A DNA stretch of 64,000 nucleotides. Origin: Streptococcus suis S735 (GTDB lineage Bacteria > Bacillota > Bacilli > Lactobacillales > Streptococcaceae). The DNA is taken from the NCBI RefSeq assembly GCF_000294495.1, contig NC_018526.1:1550001-1614000 (forward strand), read 5' to 3'. Shown here piece after piece: positions 1 to 8,350 of this stretch. Numbering within the stretch: position 1 is the first letter of the stretch; the number at the start of each line of letters is the position of its first letter. Made by a program: the position numbers and the translations under genes. Under the pieces are notes generated by a model that worked only from the letters and a program-made list of their open reading frames with translations, did no database searches and was not told the DNA's origin.

Positions 1-146
1 GTTGAAAAGACATCAATGCTGTCAAAAGCCAAGCGATTGTCTGTCAAAAAGGTCGCCATGCGGTCACGCAACTGGTGCATGGCTGGGGTTACGATGTAGG
101 CAGGAATTTCTTCCAAGCCAAGTTCAACAAGTAAATTCTTTGTCAT
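1..146 (-). CDS. glyS: Glycyl-tRNA synthetase beta subunit, N-terminal fragment
   Basis: This is the first 48 codons of GlyS, read leftwards off the window edge. GlyS is the larger subunit of the bacterial alpha2beta2 glycyl-tRNA synthetase and carries tRNA-recognition functions. The visible start [16 protein letters not shown] is typical of the family. Its ATG shares bases with the TAA stop of glyQ (TAATG), so the two subunits are translationally coupled. Only the extreme N-terminus can be judged. Confidence 0.93.
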   Translation of the reverse strand, partial: MTKNLLVELGLEEIPAYIVTPAMHQLRDRMATFLTDNRLAFDSIDVFS

Positions 147-1063
147 TATTCTGCGTCCTCCTTCAACAATTCTGCTCGTGTTGCTTCATCCAAAAGTGGG
201 AAACCGAGTTTTTTCCGCTCTGCCACAAAGGTCTTGGCAACGACACGGGCAAGGTTACGGATACGGGCGATGTAGCCAGCACGCTCGGTTACAGATACGG
301 CTCCACGGGCATCGAGCAGGTTAAAGGTATGGGAACATTTGAGTACATAGTCAAAGGCTGGGTGAACCAATCCTTCTTCCAAAGCCCGCTCAGCTTCTTT
401 TTCAAACTTAGTGAAGTTTTCAAGGAGCATGTCTTGGTCGGATACTTCAAAGGAGTATTTTGAATGCTCATATTCTGGCTGGATAAAGATTTCACCGTAT
501 TTAACACCGTCAGCCCATTCGATATCGTAAACGGAGTCAACTTCTTGGATATAGGAAGCCAAACGCTCCAAACCGTAGGTTACCTCGGCTGTAACAGGGC
601 CTGTTGCCAAACCACCAACCTGTTGGAAATAGGTAAACTGCGTGATTTCCATACCGTCCAACCAAACTTCCCAGCCCAGACCAGCTGAGCCTGTTGAAGG
701 GTTTTCCCAGTTATCCTCAACGAAACGAATGTCATGTTCCAAAGGATTGATACCCAAACGCTCCAAAGATTCCAAGTAAAGTTCTTGGATATTAGATGGA
801 GATGGTTTCATAACCACTTGGAATTGGTGGTGCTGATACAAGCGGTTTGGGTTTTCCCCATAACGACCATCTGCTGGACGACGTGAAGGCTCTACATAAG
901 CCGCATTCCAAGGCTCAGGCCCGATAGCACGCAAGAAAGTGTATGGACTCATAGTACCCGCACCTTTTTCTGTATCATAAGCCTGCATGAGCAAGCACCC
1001 CTGCTCATTCCAAAATTGTTGTAAGGTCAGGATAATTTCCTGGAAAGTAAGTTTTTTTGACAT
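146..1063 (-). CDS. glyQ: Glycyl-tRNA synthetase alpha subunit
   Basis: This 305-residue protein is the catalytic alpha subunit of the heterotetrameric glycyl-tRNA synthetase, which activates glycine and charges tRNA-Gly in the cytoplasm. It is full length for the family and begins [18 protein letters not shown]. The class II core is visible, for example [20 protein letters not shown] and the FQVVMKPSP strand. It overlaps glyS at TAATG. The ribosome site is AAGGA just upstream of the ATG. The first 20 bases of the gene, with one mismatch, recur about 278 bp upstream at 1322-1341, so a repeat seems to have been inserted near its 5' end. Expression probably depends on the glycine T-box at 1840-2040, although a small gene lies in between. 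Confidence 0.97.
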   Translation of the reverse strand: MSKKLTFQEIILTLQQFWNEQGCLLMQAYDTEKGAGTMSPYTFLRAIGPEPWNAAYVEPSRRPADGRYGENPNRLYQHHQFQVVMKPSPSNIQELYLESLERLGINPLEHDIRFVEDNWENPSTGSAGLGWEVWLDGMEITQFTYFQQVGGLATGPVTAEVTYGLERLASYIQEVDSVYDIEWADGVKYGEIFIQPEYEHSKYSFEVSDQDMLLENFTKFEKEAERALEEGLVHPAFDYVLKCSHTFNLLDARGAVSVTERAGYIARIRNLARVVAKTFVAERKKLGFPLLDEATRAELLKEDAE

Positions 1064-1088
1064 ATTTTTCCTTCTTTCTTTAAATCTA

Positions 1089-1190
1089 AGTCTTTTAGTT
1101 TACTTTTAGTACTAGGCAACAAGCTGCAGGCAGTACTGAGGTACGGCAAAGCGAGTTAACGACGTAATAAAAGATAAACTAAATGACGAT
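1089..1190. repeat. Short repeat element with terminal inverted repeats
   Basis: The left end (GTCTTTTAGTTTACTTTTAG) and the reverse complement of the right end (GTCATTTAGTTTATCTTTTA) are near-identical inverted arms about 75 bp apart. The same two arms, in the same orientation, bound the larger element at 42981-43512. No coding capacity is seen. It resembles a small non-autonomous palindromic element. Just outside it, 1209-1234 forms a further hairpin (CCTTCCTAGC with GCTAGGAAAGG). Confidence 0.65.
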
Positions 1191-1321
1191 GTTTTTGCGA
1201 CGTGAGCCTTCCTAGCCGATACCGCTAGGAAAGGCGAACTAGTACAGCGTCTAGCTCAGTCGCCATAGCGATGAGCGTGTGGCAATTCGACTGAAAGGAG
1301 ACTATGCCACTGGCGCTGTGA

Positions 1322-1341
1322 AAAGTAAGTTTCTTTGACAT
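1322..1341 (-). repeat. Displaced duplicate of the glyQ 5' end
   Basis: These 20 bases match the true glyQ start (1044-1063) at 19 positions, including an ATG followed by TCAAAGAAACTTAC. The reading frame opened here stops after 37 codons and its protein does not resemble GlyQ past codon 7. It looks like a target duplication left by insertion of the intervening 258 bp. Confidence 0.75.
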
Positions 1342-1373
1342 AACAGCCTCTTTCTATATATATTGCAAAATGG

Positions 1374-1769
1374 CTAGTTCTCCACACTCGGTATAGTTTC
1401 CACAAAGACAGCCTGTTCTGCCTTGTCCATATAGGAACAGGTCATGGCTTCTAGATCGATGACCCACTTGTAAATCCCTGCTTCTGCTGTTTCTTGGCAG
1501 AAGGTGAGAAAATCTGTTTGTCCAGCCTGATGATTGCGTAAGATAGTCACAAACTGGTCCAGATTGGCTTGGTCCGAAACAGGTATCGTCACTTGATAGC
1601 CCTGCTTTTCCAGAGTTTGCCCTGTCTGTGAGCGATAGGTAACCTGGCCAGACTGGATATCCACAATATTTTCCACCATACCCAAGTCCTTAAAATAGGC
1701 AATCAGTTTGGGAAAATCAGGCCCTGTAAACTGTTCATGCCCGTGATTGATATTTTCTAAGGTGAACAT
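1374..1769 (-). CDS. DUF1398 family protein
   Basis: This 131-residue protein starts MFTLENINHGHEQFTG and matches the DUF1398 family, whose members are small soluble proteins of unknown role, sometimes loosely annotated as phage envelope proteins. The chosen start has a good ribosome site (AAAGGAG, 6 bases upstream). A longer frame upstream runs into the T-box terminator and is unlikely to be translated. The gene lies directly downstream of the glycine T-box leader and upstream of glyQS, so it is probably co-transcribed with them. No catalytic motif can be named. Family call moderately sure; function unknown. Confidence 0.8.
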   Translation of the reverse strand: MFTLENINHGHEQFTGPDFPKLIAYFKDLGMVENIVDIQSGQVTYRSQTGQTLEKQGYQVTIPVSDQANLDQFVTILRNHQAGQTDFLTFCQETAEAGIYKWVIDLEAMTCSYMDKAEQAVFVETIPSVEN

Positions 1770-1839
1770 TGGTCTCCTTTCTTTATAATAGCTGTCTTTC
1801 ACCTTGAGATGAAAAACAAGAAATACTCGGTCGGCAGAC

Positions 1840-1898
1840 AAAAAGAACCGCATTCTCTTCCCCTGTCAACAGACATAGGGGCGTTGAGAACGCGGTTC
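1840..1898 (-). terminator. T-box conditional terminator
   Basis: On the minus strand GAACCGCGTTCTC (1898-1886) pairs with GAGAATGCGGTTC (1857-1845), followed by a run of U (1844-1840). The 5' arm includes the T-box sequence, so antiterminator and terminator are mutually exclusive. Confidence 0.9.
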
Positions 1899-2040
1899 CA
1901 CCCTAATTTATTACTTCATTTGTATGATTCTGATTGAGTCGGACATGGTCACGACTGGGAAAGCGCCAATTATTTCAAGACTGGCTTGGCTTTCACTCTC
2001 CCAAGCTCGCTAGACAGGCTTTTGAAACAACCTTCTTTCA
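1840..2040 (-). promoter_or_regulatory. Glycine-type T-box riboswitch leader
   Basis: On the minus strand the conserved T-box AGGGTGGAACCGCG lies at 1904-1891. A Stem I can be drawn with base helix GAAAG/CTTTC and inner helix TTTCAA/TTGAAA. The 3' side of the internal loop between them contains GGC (1967-1965) followed by G, the position expected for a specifier codon, so glycine. The distance from Stem I to the T-box is short, as in known compact glyQS leaders. The leader should bind uncharged tRNA-Gly and permit read-through into the DUF1398-glyQ-glyS unit. Confidence 0.92.
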
Positions 2041-2048
2041 TGCTTAGT

Positions 2049-2077
2049 ATTGTAGCAGAAAAATCAGCATTTGTCTA
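2049..2077 (-). promoter_or_regulatory. Promoter of the glycine T-box operon
   Basis: The -35 is TAGACA (2077-2072) and the -10 is TACAAT (2054-2049), with a 17-bp spacer, placing the start just upstream of the T-box Stem I. Confidence 0.75.
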
Positions 2078-2119
2078 GAAAGACCACTATTTATCCGAAC
2101 ACAATCCCGCTGACAAATC

Positions 2120-2824
2120 CTACAAGGCTATTGCAGGCCTATCGCAATCTAGTAGATATTTTTCTGGTACTACTCCCAAGAATTTTTCTGCGTGTTGACT
2201 GATAAAATCTAGGGCATTTTCCAAATCTTCTACTCTATCAGAATTGACCAACTCCATGACCAAGAAAGCATTCTTTGTCTCATCCGTAATCATGGTTCGC
2301 TCACCATCGCGCCAATTGAAACAGCGACAAACGGCGCCTTTATCATCCTTATAGCAAACTTCACCTGGTAAAGTTGGATTATTGGTTTCATCACCAATGA
2401 GATAGAATTCATCCCCACCCTCAGTGACCGTTAGTTGGAGATTGCCTACAAATGTATCTAAATCTTCAGCACCACATGGAAGACCAAAACGTAAACTCGC
2501 CGCATTATAAATGTCCACTAATGGAGAAATTGTTGTGACTGGACGGTCACTAGTTGAACGTTTCAAAAGTGCTTCGATACTAGAACGCGCGCCTTTTTTT
2601 GTTTTAAATTTTTGATAGGCTTGACGATATGTACGAATGACCTCATTCTCACTAAAGGTATCTTCCGTAAGAAATTTCTGGGCAATTCCGTTGCTTTCTT
2701 CCAGTAATTTCACTAATTCATCAGGCGATTGCGCCGGCGTTTTATAATCTTTCAATAATAGAACTCCAATTTTTGCATCTGGAAATAGACTCCAAAAAGA
2801 TGAATCAACAACAAATTGTGACAT
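2120..2824 (-). CDS. Stand-alone B3/B4 (tRNA-binding) domain protein
   Basis: This 234-residue protein resembles the B3/B4 domain of the phenylalanyl-tRNA synthetase beta subunit, here as a free-standing protein. In PheT this domain edits mischarged Tyr-tRNA-Phe. Stand-alone homologues are common in Firmicutes and are often suggested to act on tRNA or amino-acid adducts, but their role is not settled. Seen here are an N-terminal helical part (to about residue 95) and the core from about residue 95 (PLVDIYNAASLRFGLPCGAEDLD) to 210 (DGERTMITDETKNAFLVME). It lies just upstream of the glycine T-box operon in the same direction. Function in this organism is inference. Confidence 0.8.
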   Translation of the reverse strand: MSQFVVDSSFWSLFPDAKIGVLLLKDYKTPAQSPDELVKLLEESNGIAQKFLTEDTFSENEVIRTYRQAYQKFKTKKGARSSIEALLKRSTSDRPVTTISPLVDIYNAASLRFGLPCGAEDLDTFVGNLQLTVTEGGDEFYLIGDETNNPTLPGEVCYKDDKGAVCRCFNWRDGERTMITDETKNAFLVMELVNSDRVEDLENALDFISQHAEKFLGVVPEKYLLDCDRPAIAL

Positions 2825-3005
2825 ATTCTCACTCCTTTTATAGAAAAATCAGCACCCTATGAACATCTTCTAAGACCTAACGACGTTCATAAAATGCTGT
2901 TGCATGACTACCCGGTGGCAGTGTTTATTTAATTAAATTTATTGTATAAAAATGCTTTAAATAAGTCAAGGACTATCCAAAATTTGAAAAAACACAACTA
3001 AATAA

Positions 3006-3698
3006 CTATCTATGACTAATCTTTCTCGTCAAGAAATCTCCAATAAACTGGATTACGAAGATGATAACTAAAATCAAAAGAGTTGCTAAAAAGGTCACAT
3101 CATTATTATACCGTAGGTAGCCGTATGATAGCGCAACCTGTCCCAAACCACCTGCTCCGATAGCTCCTGCCATGGCTGTATAGCCGACCAAGGAAACCAG
3201 GGCAAATGTCGTCACACGAATCAAGTCAGGCAGACCCTCACGCAGATAGACAAGGACAATATCCCAGAAAGTCGCACCTGATGCCTGAGCCGCCTCAATG
3301 ACACCACGATCCAATTCTGATAAAACCACTTCAACCTGACGGGCAAAGAACGGAAAGACTGAAAGAGCGAGCGGCACCAAAGCCGCCTCTGTACCAATGG
3401 TTTTTCCAACAATAATTTTCGTCAAAGGAGCAATAGCCGCCAACAAGATAATAAAAGGAATGGCACGGAAGATAGAAGCCACCTTGTCCAAAATCCAATA
3501 GGCAGTCTTATTGGCAATAACCCCACGTGGACCTGTCAAGACCAAGAACAAACCAGACACCAAGCCCATAAATCCACCAAAAGCAAAGGAAACAAAGGTC
3601 ATATAGAGGGTCAAATTAAAATGTGTTAACCAACCTGTCTGACCATCCCAGCCCAATTTATAAATATCTGGAAAATTCGTTTGAATCCATTCTAACAT
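3006..3698 (-). CDS. metP: Methionine ABC transporter permease
   Basis: This 230-residue MetI-type permease forms the membrane channel of the methionine importer. It has about five or six hydrophobic segments and the EAA-type cytoplasmic loop (GVIEAAQASGATFWDIVLVYLREGLPDLI) that docks with the ATPase. It is the last gene of metQ-M20-metN-metP and starts directly after the metN stop. Substrate methionine, possibly D-methionine and methionine sulfoxide, is inferred from the NIL domain of MetN and the MetQ lipoprotein. The name metI would be equally valid. Confidence 0.93.
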   Translation of the reverse strand: MLEWIQTNFPDIYKLGWDGQTGWLTHFNLTLYMTFVSFAFGGFMGLVSGLFLVLTGPRGVIANKTAYWILDKVASIFRAIPFIILLAAIAPLTKIIVGKTIGTEAALVPLALSVFPFFARQVEVVLSELDRGVIEAAQASGATFWDIVLVYLREGLPDLIRVTTFALVSLVGYTAMAGAIGAGGLGQVALSYGYLRYNNDVTFLATLLILVIIFVIQFIGDFLTRKISHR

Positions 3699-4763
3699 CT
3701 AGTTCGCTCCTTTCAAAATCGTCACTTCCACACGCGCTTCCGTCACTGCTTCAATCGCACGGTGCAACTGACCAGGTTCACCTGATAAGATCACCACCAT
3801 CTCACCGACTGGCGTATGGTCCAAAATTTCAATATTGCCATAAAGAATATTGGCAGATACTTGATAGAATTTATACAAGTCATTCACAATTGCCGTATCC
3901 GTATTTGAACCTGCGTACTTGAGTTGCACCAAAATACTGTTCTCAGGCAAATTCTTAACAATATCCTGCTGGTAAATTTTCACCAAGGCCTCATCAATTC
4001 CTGTTGCTGTTTTGATGAAATCCTGTGTCAATTCTTCTTTTGGATGAGAGAAGATTTCTAAAACTGAACCTTCTTCGATCAAGCGACCATCCTGCATAAC
4101 AGCCACACGGTTACAAATATCTTTTACAATCTGCATCTCATGAGTAATCATAACAATGGTCAAGCCCAATTTTTCATTCAATTCCTGCAAAAGTGCCAAA
4201 ATCTGCTTAGTTGTTTTCGGATCCAAGGCAGAAGTTGACTCATCTGAAATCAAGATTTTAGGGTCATTGGCCAAGGCACGGGCAATGGCAACACGTTGTT
4301 TTTGACCACCAGACAACTGAGCTGGATAGTTTTCAGCACGGTCAGAAAGCCCAACCAAGTCCAACAACTTAGCAACTTTTTCTTTCTTCTCTTCCTTGCT
4401 CAAACCCGAATGCTTAAGGGCAAAGGCTACGTTTTCTTCTGCCGTCATTTGAGCCATCAGATTGAAATGCTGGAAAATCATGCCGATTTCACGGCGTTTG
4501 CTCCGCAATTGAGCTGGGGTAAGTGTGACCTTTTCTCCCTCGTAAATTACATCCTCATCGATAGTAATTTTACCCGCTGTCGGCACCTGCAATAAATTAA
4601 TCACTCGAACAAGGGTAGATTTCCCTGCTCCAGAATAACCTACGATACCGTAAATATCCCCTTGATTGATATGGATGGTCACATCCTTTACCGCTTCAAT
4701 CGTACGTTTTTTCTGCTGGAAAGTTACATCAATATTATCTAGCTTAATCATTTCCTTACTCAT
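3699..4763 (-). CDS. metN: Methionine ABC transporter ATP-binding protein
   Basis: This is the ATPase of the methionine importer, about 354 residues. The Walker A (GYSGAGKST), signature ([15 protein letters not shown]), Walker B ([12 protein letters not shown]) and switch His (ITHEM) are all present, with an arginine-led coupling region. The last about 80 residues form the NIL domain, which senses methionine and inhibits transport. I chose the ATG at 4763 ([10 protein letters not shown]), which overlaps the end of the upstream peptidase gene by 8 bases. A TTG three codons earlier is also in frame but sits too close to the AGGAG. Confidence 0.95.
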   Translation of the reverse strand: MSKEMIKLDNIDVTFQQKKRTIEAVKDVTIHINQGDIYGIVGYSGAGKSTLVRVINLLQVPTAGKITIDEDVIYEGEKVTLTPAQLRSKRREIGMIFQHFNLMAQMTAEENVAFALKHSGLSKEEKKEKVAKLLDLVGLSDRAENYPAQLSGGQKQRVAIARALANDPKILISDESTSALDPKTTKQILALLQELNEKLGLTIVMITHEMQIVKDICNRVAVMQDGRLIEEGSVLEIFSHPKEELTQDFIKTATGIDEALVKIYQQDIVKNLPENSILVQLKYAGSNTDTAIVNDLYKFYQVSANILYGNIEILDHTPVGEMVVILSGEPGQLHRAIEAVTEARVEVTILKGAN

Positions 4764-6123
4764 AACTTGCAATTAACTCCTCTACTAATTCAACATGGCT
4801 ATAGTAGTCAGCGATGCTGACATTTTCATCACCTGCATGGTCGCGACTGTTGGCATTTCCTAATCCAAATCCTGCAATCGGCACGCCCAAGGCATGAAAA
4901 ACTGTATGCATGGGTCCTGTCCCCGGTGACGTCGGCAAAACAGCAACTCCTTCTGGCGTCAACTTTTTAGCCAACTCAATCACATTGACAATGGCAGGGT
5001 GGGACATGTCACTTCGGTAGCTCATCTCTCCTAGAGTGAAGACAACCTCAACTTTGTCAAAACCATGTTTATCCAAATGCTGGCGAATCTTATCTAATAC
5101 ATCATGCGGCTCCAATCCAGGTACCAGACGGACTTCCATCTTAGCAGAAGCCTGAGCTGGTATGATGGTCTTGACACCTTGACCAAGATAGCCAGTTGAC
5201 AAGCCTTGAATGGTAATCGATGGTTCAAAATACAAACGCTTCAGAAACTCACGACGATCTTCTATCAAGGTTGGAAGGGTTAGTCCATAAATATCCGTCA
5301 TAGACTGACTGGTAGCCAGTGCAAATTCTTCCACCAAGGCCAATTCACGCTCATTTGGCTCTTGAACCTGATCGTAAATGCCTTCTACCAGAATTTGCCC
5401 ATCTGCAGCCCGCATGGATTGAAGTGCTGATAATAAATACCAGCTTGCCGAATCAATGACACCACCATAGGAAGAATGAATATCCAAGTCAGCTGATTTG
5501 ACCTGAAGATCGAAGGTCACAATTCCCTTATTCCCACCAGCAATTTCTAGCTGATGTAGGCTATTGCGATGCCCCTGCTCCCAGACAAGCAAATCAGCAC
5601 CAATCAAATGTTCTTTATATTTTGAAAGATACTTATCCAAGTCGACAGAGGCTGACTCTTCTGCCCCTTCCATAATAAAAATCACATTGACTGGTAAATG
5701 GCCATTCTGTCTAGCTTGATATTTTTTCAAGGCCGACAGACGAGCTGTGATATGGCCCTTATCATCATCTACCCCGCGACCATAGATATAGCCATCGGAA
5801 ATGGTCAATTCGAAGGGGTTGCCCTTCTCCCAGACCTGATCGGCATCTGCAGGTACTGTATCATAATGATTGTAGAAAATCAATGTTTTCGCATCTGGAA
5901 CCGAAGCCTCAAACCTAGCCATGACAAAGGGTGCTGCATAACTATCATCCAAAACAACCTCTGCACCAGCTTCTTCAAATATATCTTTCAAGTAAGTCGC
6001 CACATCCAGCAAACCAATCTGCTGAGCAAAAATGGATTTCTTTGAAATCAAGACCTTCAACTTTTCAAAATAGGTTTGAATAATCGCATCATTTTCAAAT
6101 GCTTGAACTTTACTATCTGCCAT
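4756..6123 (-). CDS. M20 family metallopeptidase
   Basis: This 455-residue zinc hydrolase belongs to the ArgE/DapE/CPG2 (M20) family. The metal-binding features are visible: [10 protein letters not shown] (His, Asp), [10 protein letters not shown] (Asp), EGAEES (catalytic and metal Glu) and a C-terminal SRDHAGDEN with His. It sits between metQ and metN in the methionine importer operon and overlaps metN by 8 bases. This suggests it releases methionine or a related amino acid from a di-/tripeptide or N-acyl precursor taken up by the cell. The true substrate cannot be read from sequence. The operon arrangement with an M20 peptidase recurs in streptococci. Confidence 0.9.
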   Translation of the reverse strand: MADSKVQAFENDAIIQTYFEKLKVLISKKSIFAQQIGLLDVATYLKDIFEEAGAEVVLDDSYAAPFVMARFEASVPDAKTLIFYNHYDTVPADADQVWEKGNPFELTISDGYIYGRGVDDDKGHITARLSALKKYQARQNGHLPVNVIFIMEGAEESASVDLDKYLSKYKEHLIGADLLVWEQGHRNSLHQLEIAGGNKGIVTFDLQVKSADLDIHSSYGGVIDSASWYLLSALQSMRAADGQILVEGIYDQVQEPNERELALVEEFALATSQSMTDIYGLTLPTLIEDRREFLKRLYFEPSITIQGLSTGYLGQGVKTIIPAQASAKMEVRLVPGLEPHDVLDKIRQHLDKHGFDKVEVVFTLGEMSYRSDMSHPAIVNVIELAKKLTPEGVAVLPTSPGTGPMHTVFHALGVPIAGFGLGNANSRDHAGDENVSIADYYSHVELVEELIASYE

Positions 6124-6279
6124 ACTTTCTCCTCATACTCAATGAAAACCAATTAAATCTACTAACCAAAATCAAATATTCTCCCACATTTCTGACTTTG
6201 GTTAAGAGATTTTTTCTTATCTCTATAAAAACAGATAGAGGGCTGAACAATTCTGCCCAGTCCTCAACCTATTTACATT

Positions 6280-7131
6280 TTACCAAACTGGCTCATCCAT
6301 ACCGTCTGAAGTCTCTTCAATAACTTTTTTCACTTCATCCGTGTGGTAGGCTTCGATAATTTTCTTAATCGCTGCTGCTTGCTCTGATTTTTCCCAATCG
6401 CTACGAGCTGCAATCAAGTTGTACCACTGTTTTGAATTTTCATCTTTTTGCTCTTTGTAAAGGGCATTTTTGTAATCCAAACCAGCTTCCAACACAAATG
6501 TGTTGTTTACAACTGCTGCATCAACTGAGCTAAGTGAGCTTGCTGTTTGGCTTGCATCCAACTCAGTGATCTTCAAGTTTTTCTTGTTTTCAGTAATGTC
6601 AGCAATAGTTGCCAATTCTGTACCAGATACACCAACCTTGATCAAACCAGCTGCTTGAAGAAGGTAGAGAGCACGACTTTCGTTTGTTGGGTCGTTTGGA
6701 ACCGCAATTTCTGCACCATCTGGAATTTCTTCCACTTTAGTGTACTTGTTTTTTCCATCAGCTGTACCTGAGTAAAGACGGATTGGTGCGATATAAGTAT
6801 CCGCAATAGCAACCAAGTCTTCACCATTTTCTTGATTCCAGTTATTCAAGAAGTTATAGTGCTGGAAGGCGTTGATGTCTACTTCGTTTTCAGCTACTGC
6901 CTTGTTTGGCTGTGAGTAATCTGTAAATTGAGTGAACTCCAATTTCACTTCATCACCAAGAATTTCTTGAACTTTATCCCAACGGGCTTGCTCAGAATCG
7001 CTCAAGCTCATCACACCTACTCGAACAGTTGTTGCAGATGAATCTGAACTTGAAGAAGAGTTACCACATGCAGCAAGTACACCTACTGATAAAGCAGCCG
7101 TTGCCAAACTAAACAATTTTTTTAATTTCAT
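6280..7131 (-). CDS. metQ: Methionine ABC transporter substrate-binding lipoprotein
   Basis: This 283-residue NLPA-family lipoprotein captures methionine at the cell surface. Residues 1-22 form a lipoprotein signal with lipobox LAAC (Cys22), then a Ser-rich linker. The mature domain has the typical VRVGVMSLSDSEQARWDKVQEIL start and the FQHYNFLNNW and ALYLLQAAGLI motifs. It is the first gene of its operon, with AAGGAG before the start. The MET-box-like palindromes at 7201-7230 lie about 70-100 bp upstream, which points to methionine-responsive control. Confidence 0.95.
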   Translation of the reverse strand: MKLKKLFSLATAALSVGVLAACGNSSSSSDSSATTVRVGVMSLSDSEQARWDKVQEILGDEVKLEFTQFTDYSQPNKAVAENEVDINAFQHYNFLNNWNQENGEDLVAIADTYIAPIRLYSGTADGKNKYTKVEEIPDGAEIAVPNDPTNESRALYLLQAAGLIKVGVSGTELATIADITENKKNLKITELDASQTASSLSSVDAAVVNNTFVLEAGLDYKNALYKEQKDENSKQWYNLIAARSDWEKSEQAAAIKKIIEAYHTDEVKKVIEETSDGMDEPVW

Positions 7132-7200
7132 AAAATGATCTCCTTAAATTAACTGTATCTATCTTAACACAGAATTTTCTTTCTGACTAATTGACTTTTT

Positions 7201-7230
7201 TTATAGAAAGTTATAACTTTTCGTTATAAC
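7201..7230 (-). promoter_or_regulatory. MET-box-like operator upstream of metQ
   Basis: TTATAGAAAGTTATAAC (7201-7217) is followed at once by a second half-related site, CGTTATAAC (7222-7230). The first closely resembles the palindrome in front of metE at 8251-8270, and both fit the TATAGTT/AACTATA pattern I recall for the streptococcal MtaR regulator. Regulator assignment is inference. Confidence 0.65.
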
Positions 7231-7280
7231 AAATACCCTTGCAATTATAAGTATTGATAATAAAAAGAGGGATACCCCTC

Positions 7281-7970
7281 TTAAAATATATCTACTAAAT
7301 ACTGAAATAGGTCTCGATGTTGCTTACAATCATTGTATAAAAATTCTGGATGCCATTGGATACCAAACAAAGCTTGGTTCCCTCTACTTTCATAAGCTTC
7401 TATCGTACCATCTCTAGGATCCAAACCTGTCGCCACCAGTCCTGGAGCCAATTCTTTGATTCGTTGCTGATGGAAGGAATTAATAGGGCTCCCTTGGGCA
7501 AACAATTGACCGATTCGGCTTTTAGGTTTCACTTGTAAACGATGGGATGTCCCAGCAATACCATCTTGCCAATGATGATCCACCTCTTGTTCCAAGCTTC
7601 CACCTAGAGCAACATTCAGCAACTGCATCCCTCGGCAGACTGCAAAAATCGGTTTTCCCTGATGAAGGGCTTCCTCAATCAAAGCCAGTTCAAATTCATC
7701 CCGTTCCAAGAGGTAATCATTACTATCAATCAAGCGTTTTTGACCGTAGAGACTTGGATCCACATGCTGACCACCTGACAAGATCAACTTGTCAATCATA
7801 TCGATATAATCCTTGGCTAAGTCAGGAGTTCCCATAGGAATAACCATTGGTACACCACCAGCCTGACGAACGCTGTCTGCCAATTCACGCGCTACCGTTA
7901 CATATACGCGACCAGATTTTGTTGGAAATTCTTGCTCGTTTCCTGAAATTCCAATGATAACTTTTCCCAT
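7281..7970 (-). CDS. Gamma-glutamyl-gamma-aminobutyrate hydrolase-like (peptidase C26)
   Basis: This 229-residue class I glutamine-amidotransferase-fold hydrolase resembles PuuD. The nucleophile elbow is FAVCRGMQLLNV (Cys near residue 114) and the catalytic His-Glu pair is in GIQWHPEFLY near the C-terminus. PuuD releases GABA from gamma-glutamyl-GABA in putrescine breakdown; no other putrescine-catabolic gene is nearby, so the true gamma-glutamyl substrate is uncertain. It is a single gene between the metQ and metE promoter regions, with ribosome site AAAGGGG. Confidence 0.85.
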   Translation of the reverse strand: MGKVIIGISGNEQEFPTKSGRVYVTVARELADSVRQAGGVPMVIPMGTPDLAKDYIDMIDKLILSGGQHVDPSLYGQKRLIDSNDYLLERDEFELALIEEALHQGKPIFAVCRGMQLLNVALGGSLEQEVDHHWQDGIAGTSHRLQVKPKSRIGQLFAQGSPINSFHQQRIKELAPGLVATGLDPRDGTIEAYESRGNQALFGIQWHPEFLYNDCKQHRDLFQYLVDIF

Positions 7971-8176
7971 AAAAAGCCCCTTTCTTTCATTTTTTCAATT
8001 GTAGCATGGCTACCTAGCCCTGTCTAATATAGAAGTTTTATGGCTTGATAAAAAATAACTATCAGAACTACCTATAAACAATTGCTCATAAACAAGAGTT
8101 TGCCTTTAGCAGTTTCATAGATAAAATCTATACCACGCTTAAGAAAAAACTATACTGGAGCCAGCATAAAAAAGTC

Positions 8177-8200
8177 AAGCTTGATAAACAGGCTTTTTTT
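8177..8200 (+). terminator. Terminator-like hairpin
   Basis: AAGCTTG (8177-8183) pairs with CAGGCTT (8189-8195), allowing one G-U pair, with a 5-base loop and a run of T to 8200. No plus-strand gene ends here, so its transcript is unknown. Confidence 0.45.
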
Positions 8201-8250
8201 CAAGCTTTTATATAGAAGAAATATCAAAAAAGTAGCTCTCTTTCAATCTG

Positions 8251-8270
8251 TTATAGTCAAAAGTTATAAC
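8251..8270 (+). promoter_or_regulatory. MET-box-like operator upstream of metE
   Basis: TTATAGTC...AGTTATAAC is an imperfect palindrome 80-100 bp upstream of metE. It shares its AGTTATAAC half and TTATAG half with the site before metQ. The pattern agrees with the MtaR/CmbR-type MET-box of streptococci. Assignment by pattern only. Confidence 0.7.
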
Positions 8271-8350
8271 TCCCTCTAATTTTTTACAATTATACAAGAG
8301 TCGTTTTTTCTGTTAGGATAGGGGCATAGAAATATTTTGGAGGAAAAACC

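Larger units (their letters stand above)
7971..8350. other. Intergenic region upstream of metE
   Basis: No gene is seen. The stretch holds a terminator-like hairpin at 8177-8200, a MET-box-like palindrome at 8251-8270 and the metE ribosome site (GGAGG) at about 8339. The hairpin lies upstream of the operator, so it does not look like an attenuator of metE unless transcription starts further upstream. Confidence 0.6.

Noticed and set aside
2..463. Plus-strand open frame across glyS/glyQ
   Set aside because: It lies opposite two well-defined synthetase genes and shows no ribosome site or family match.
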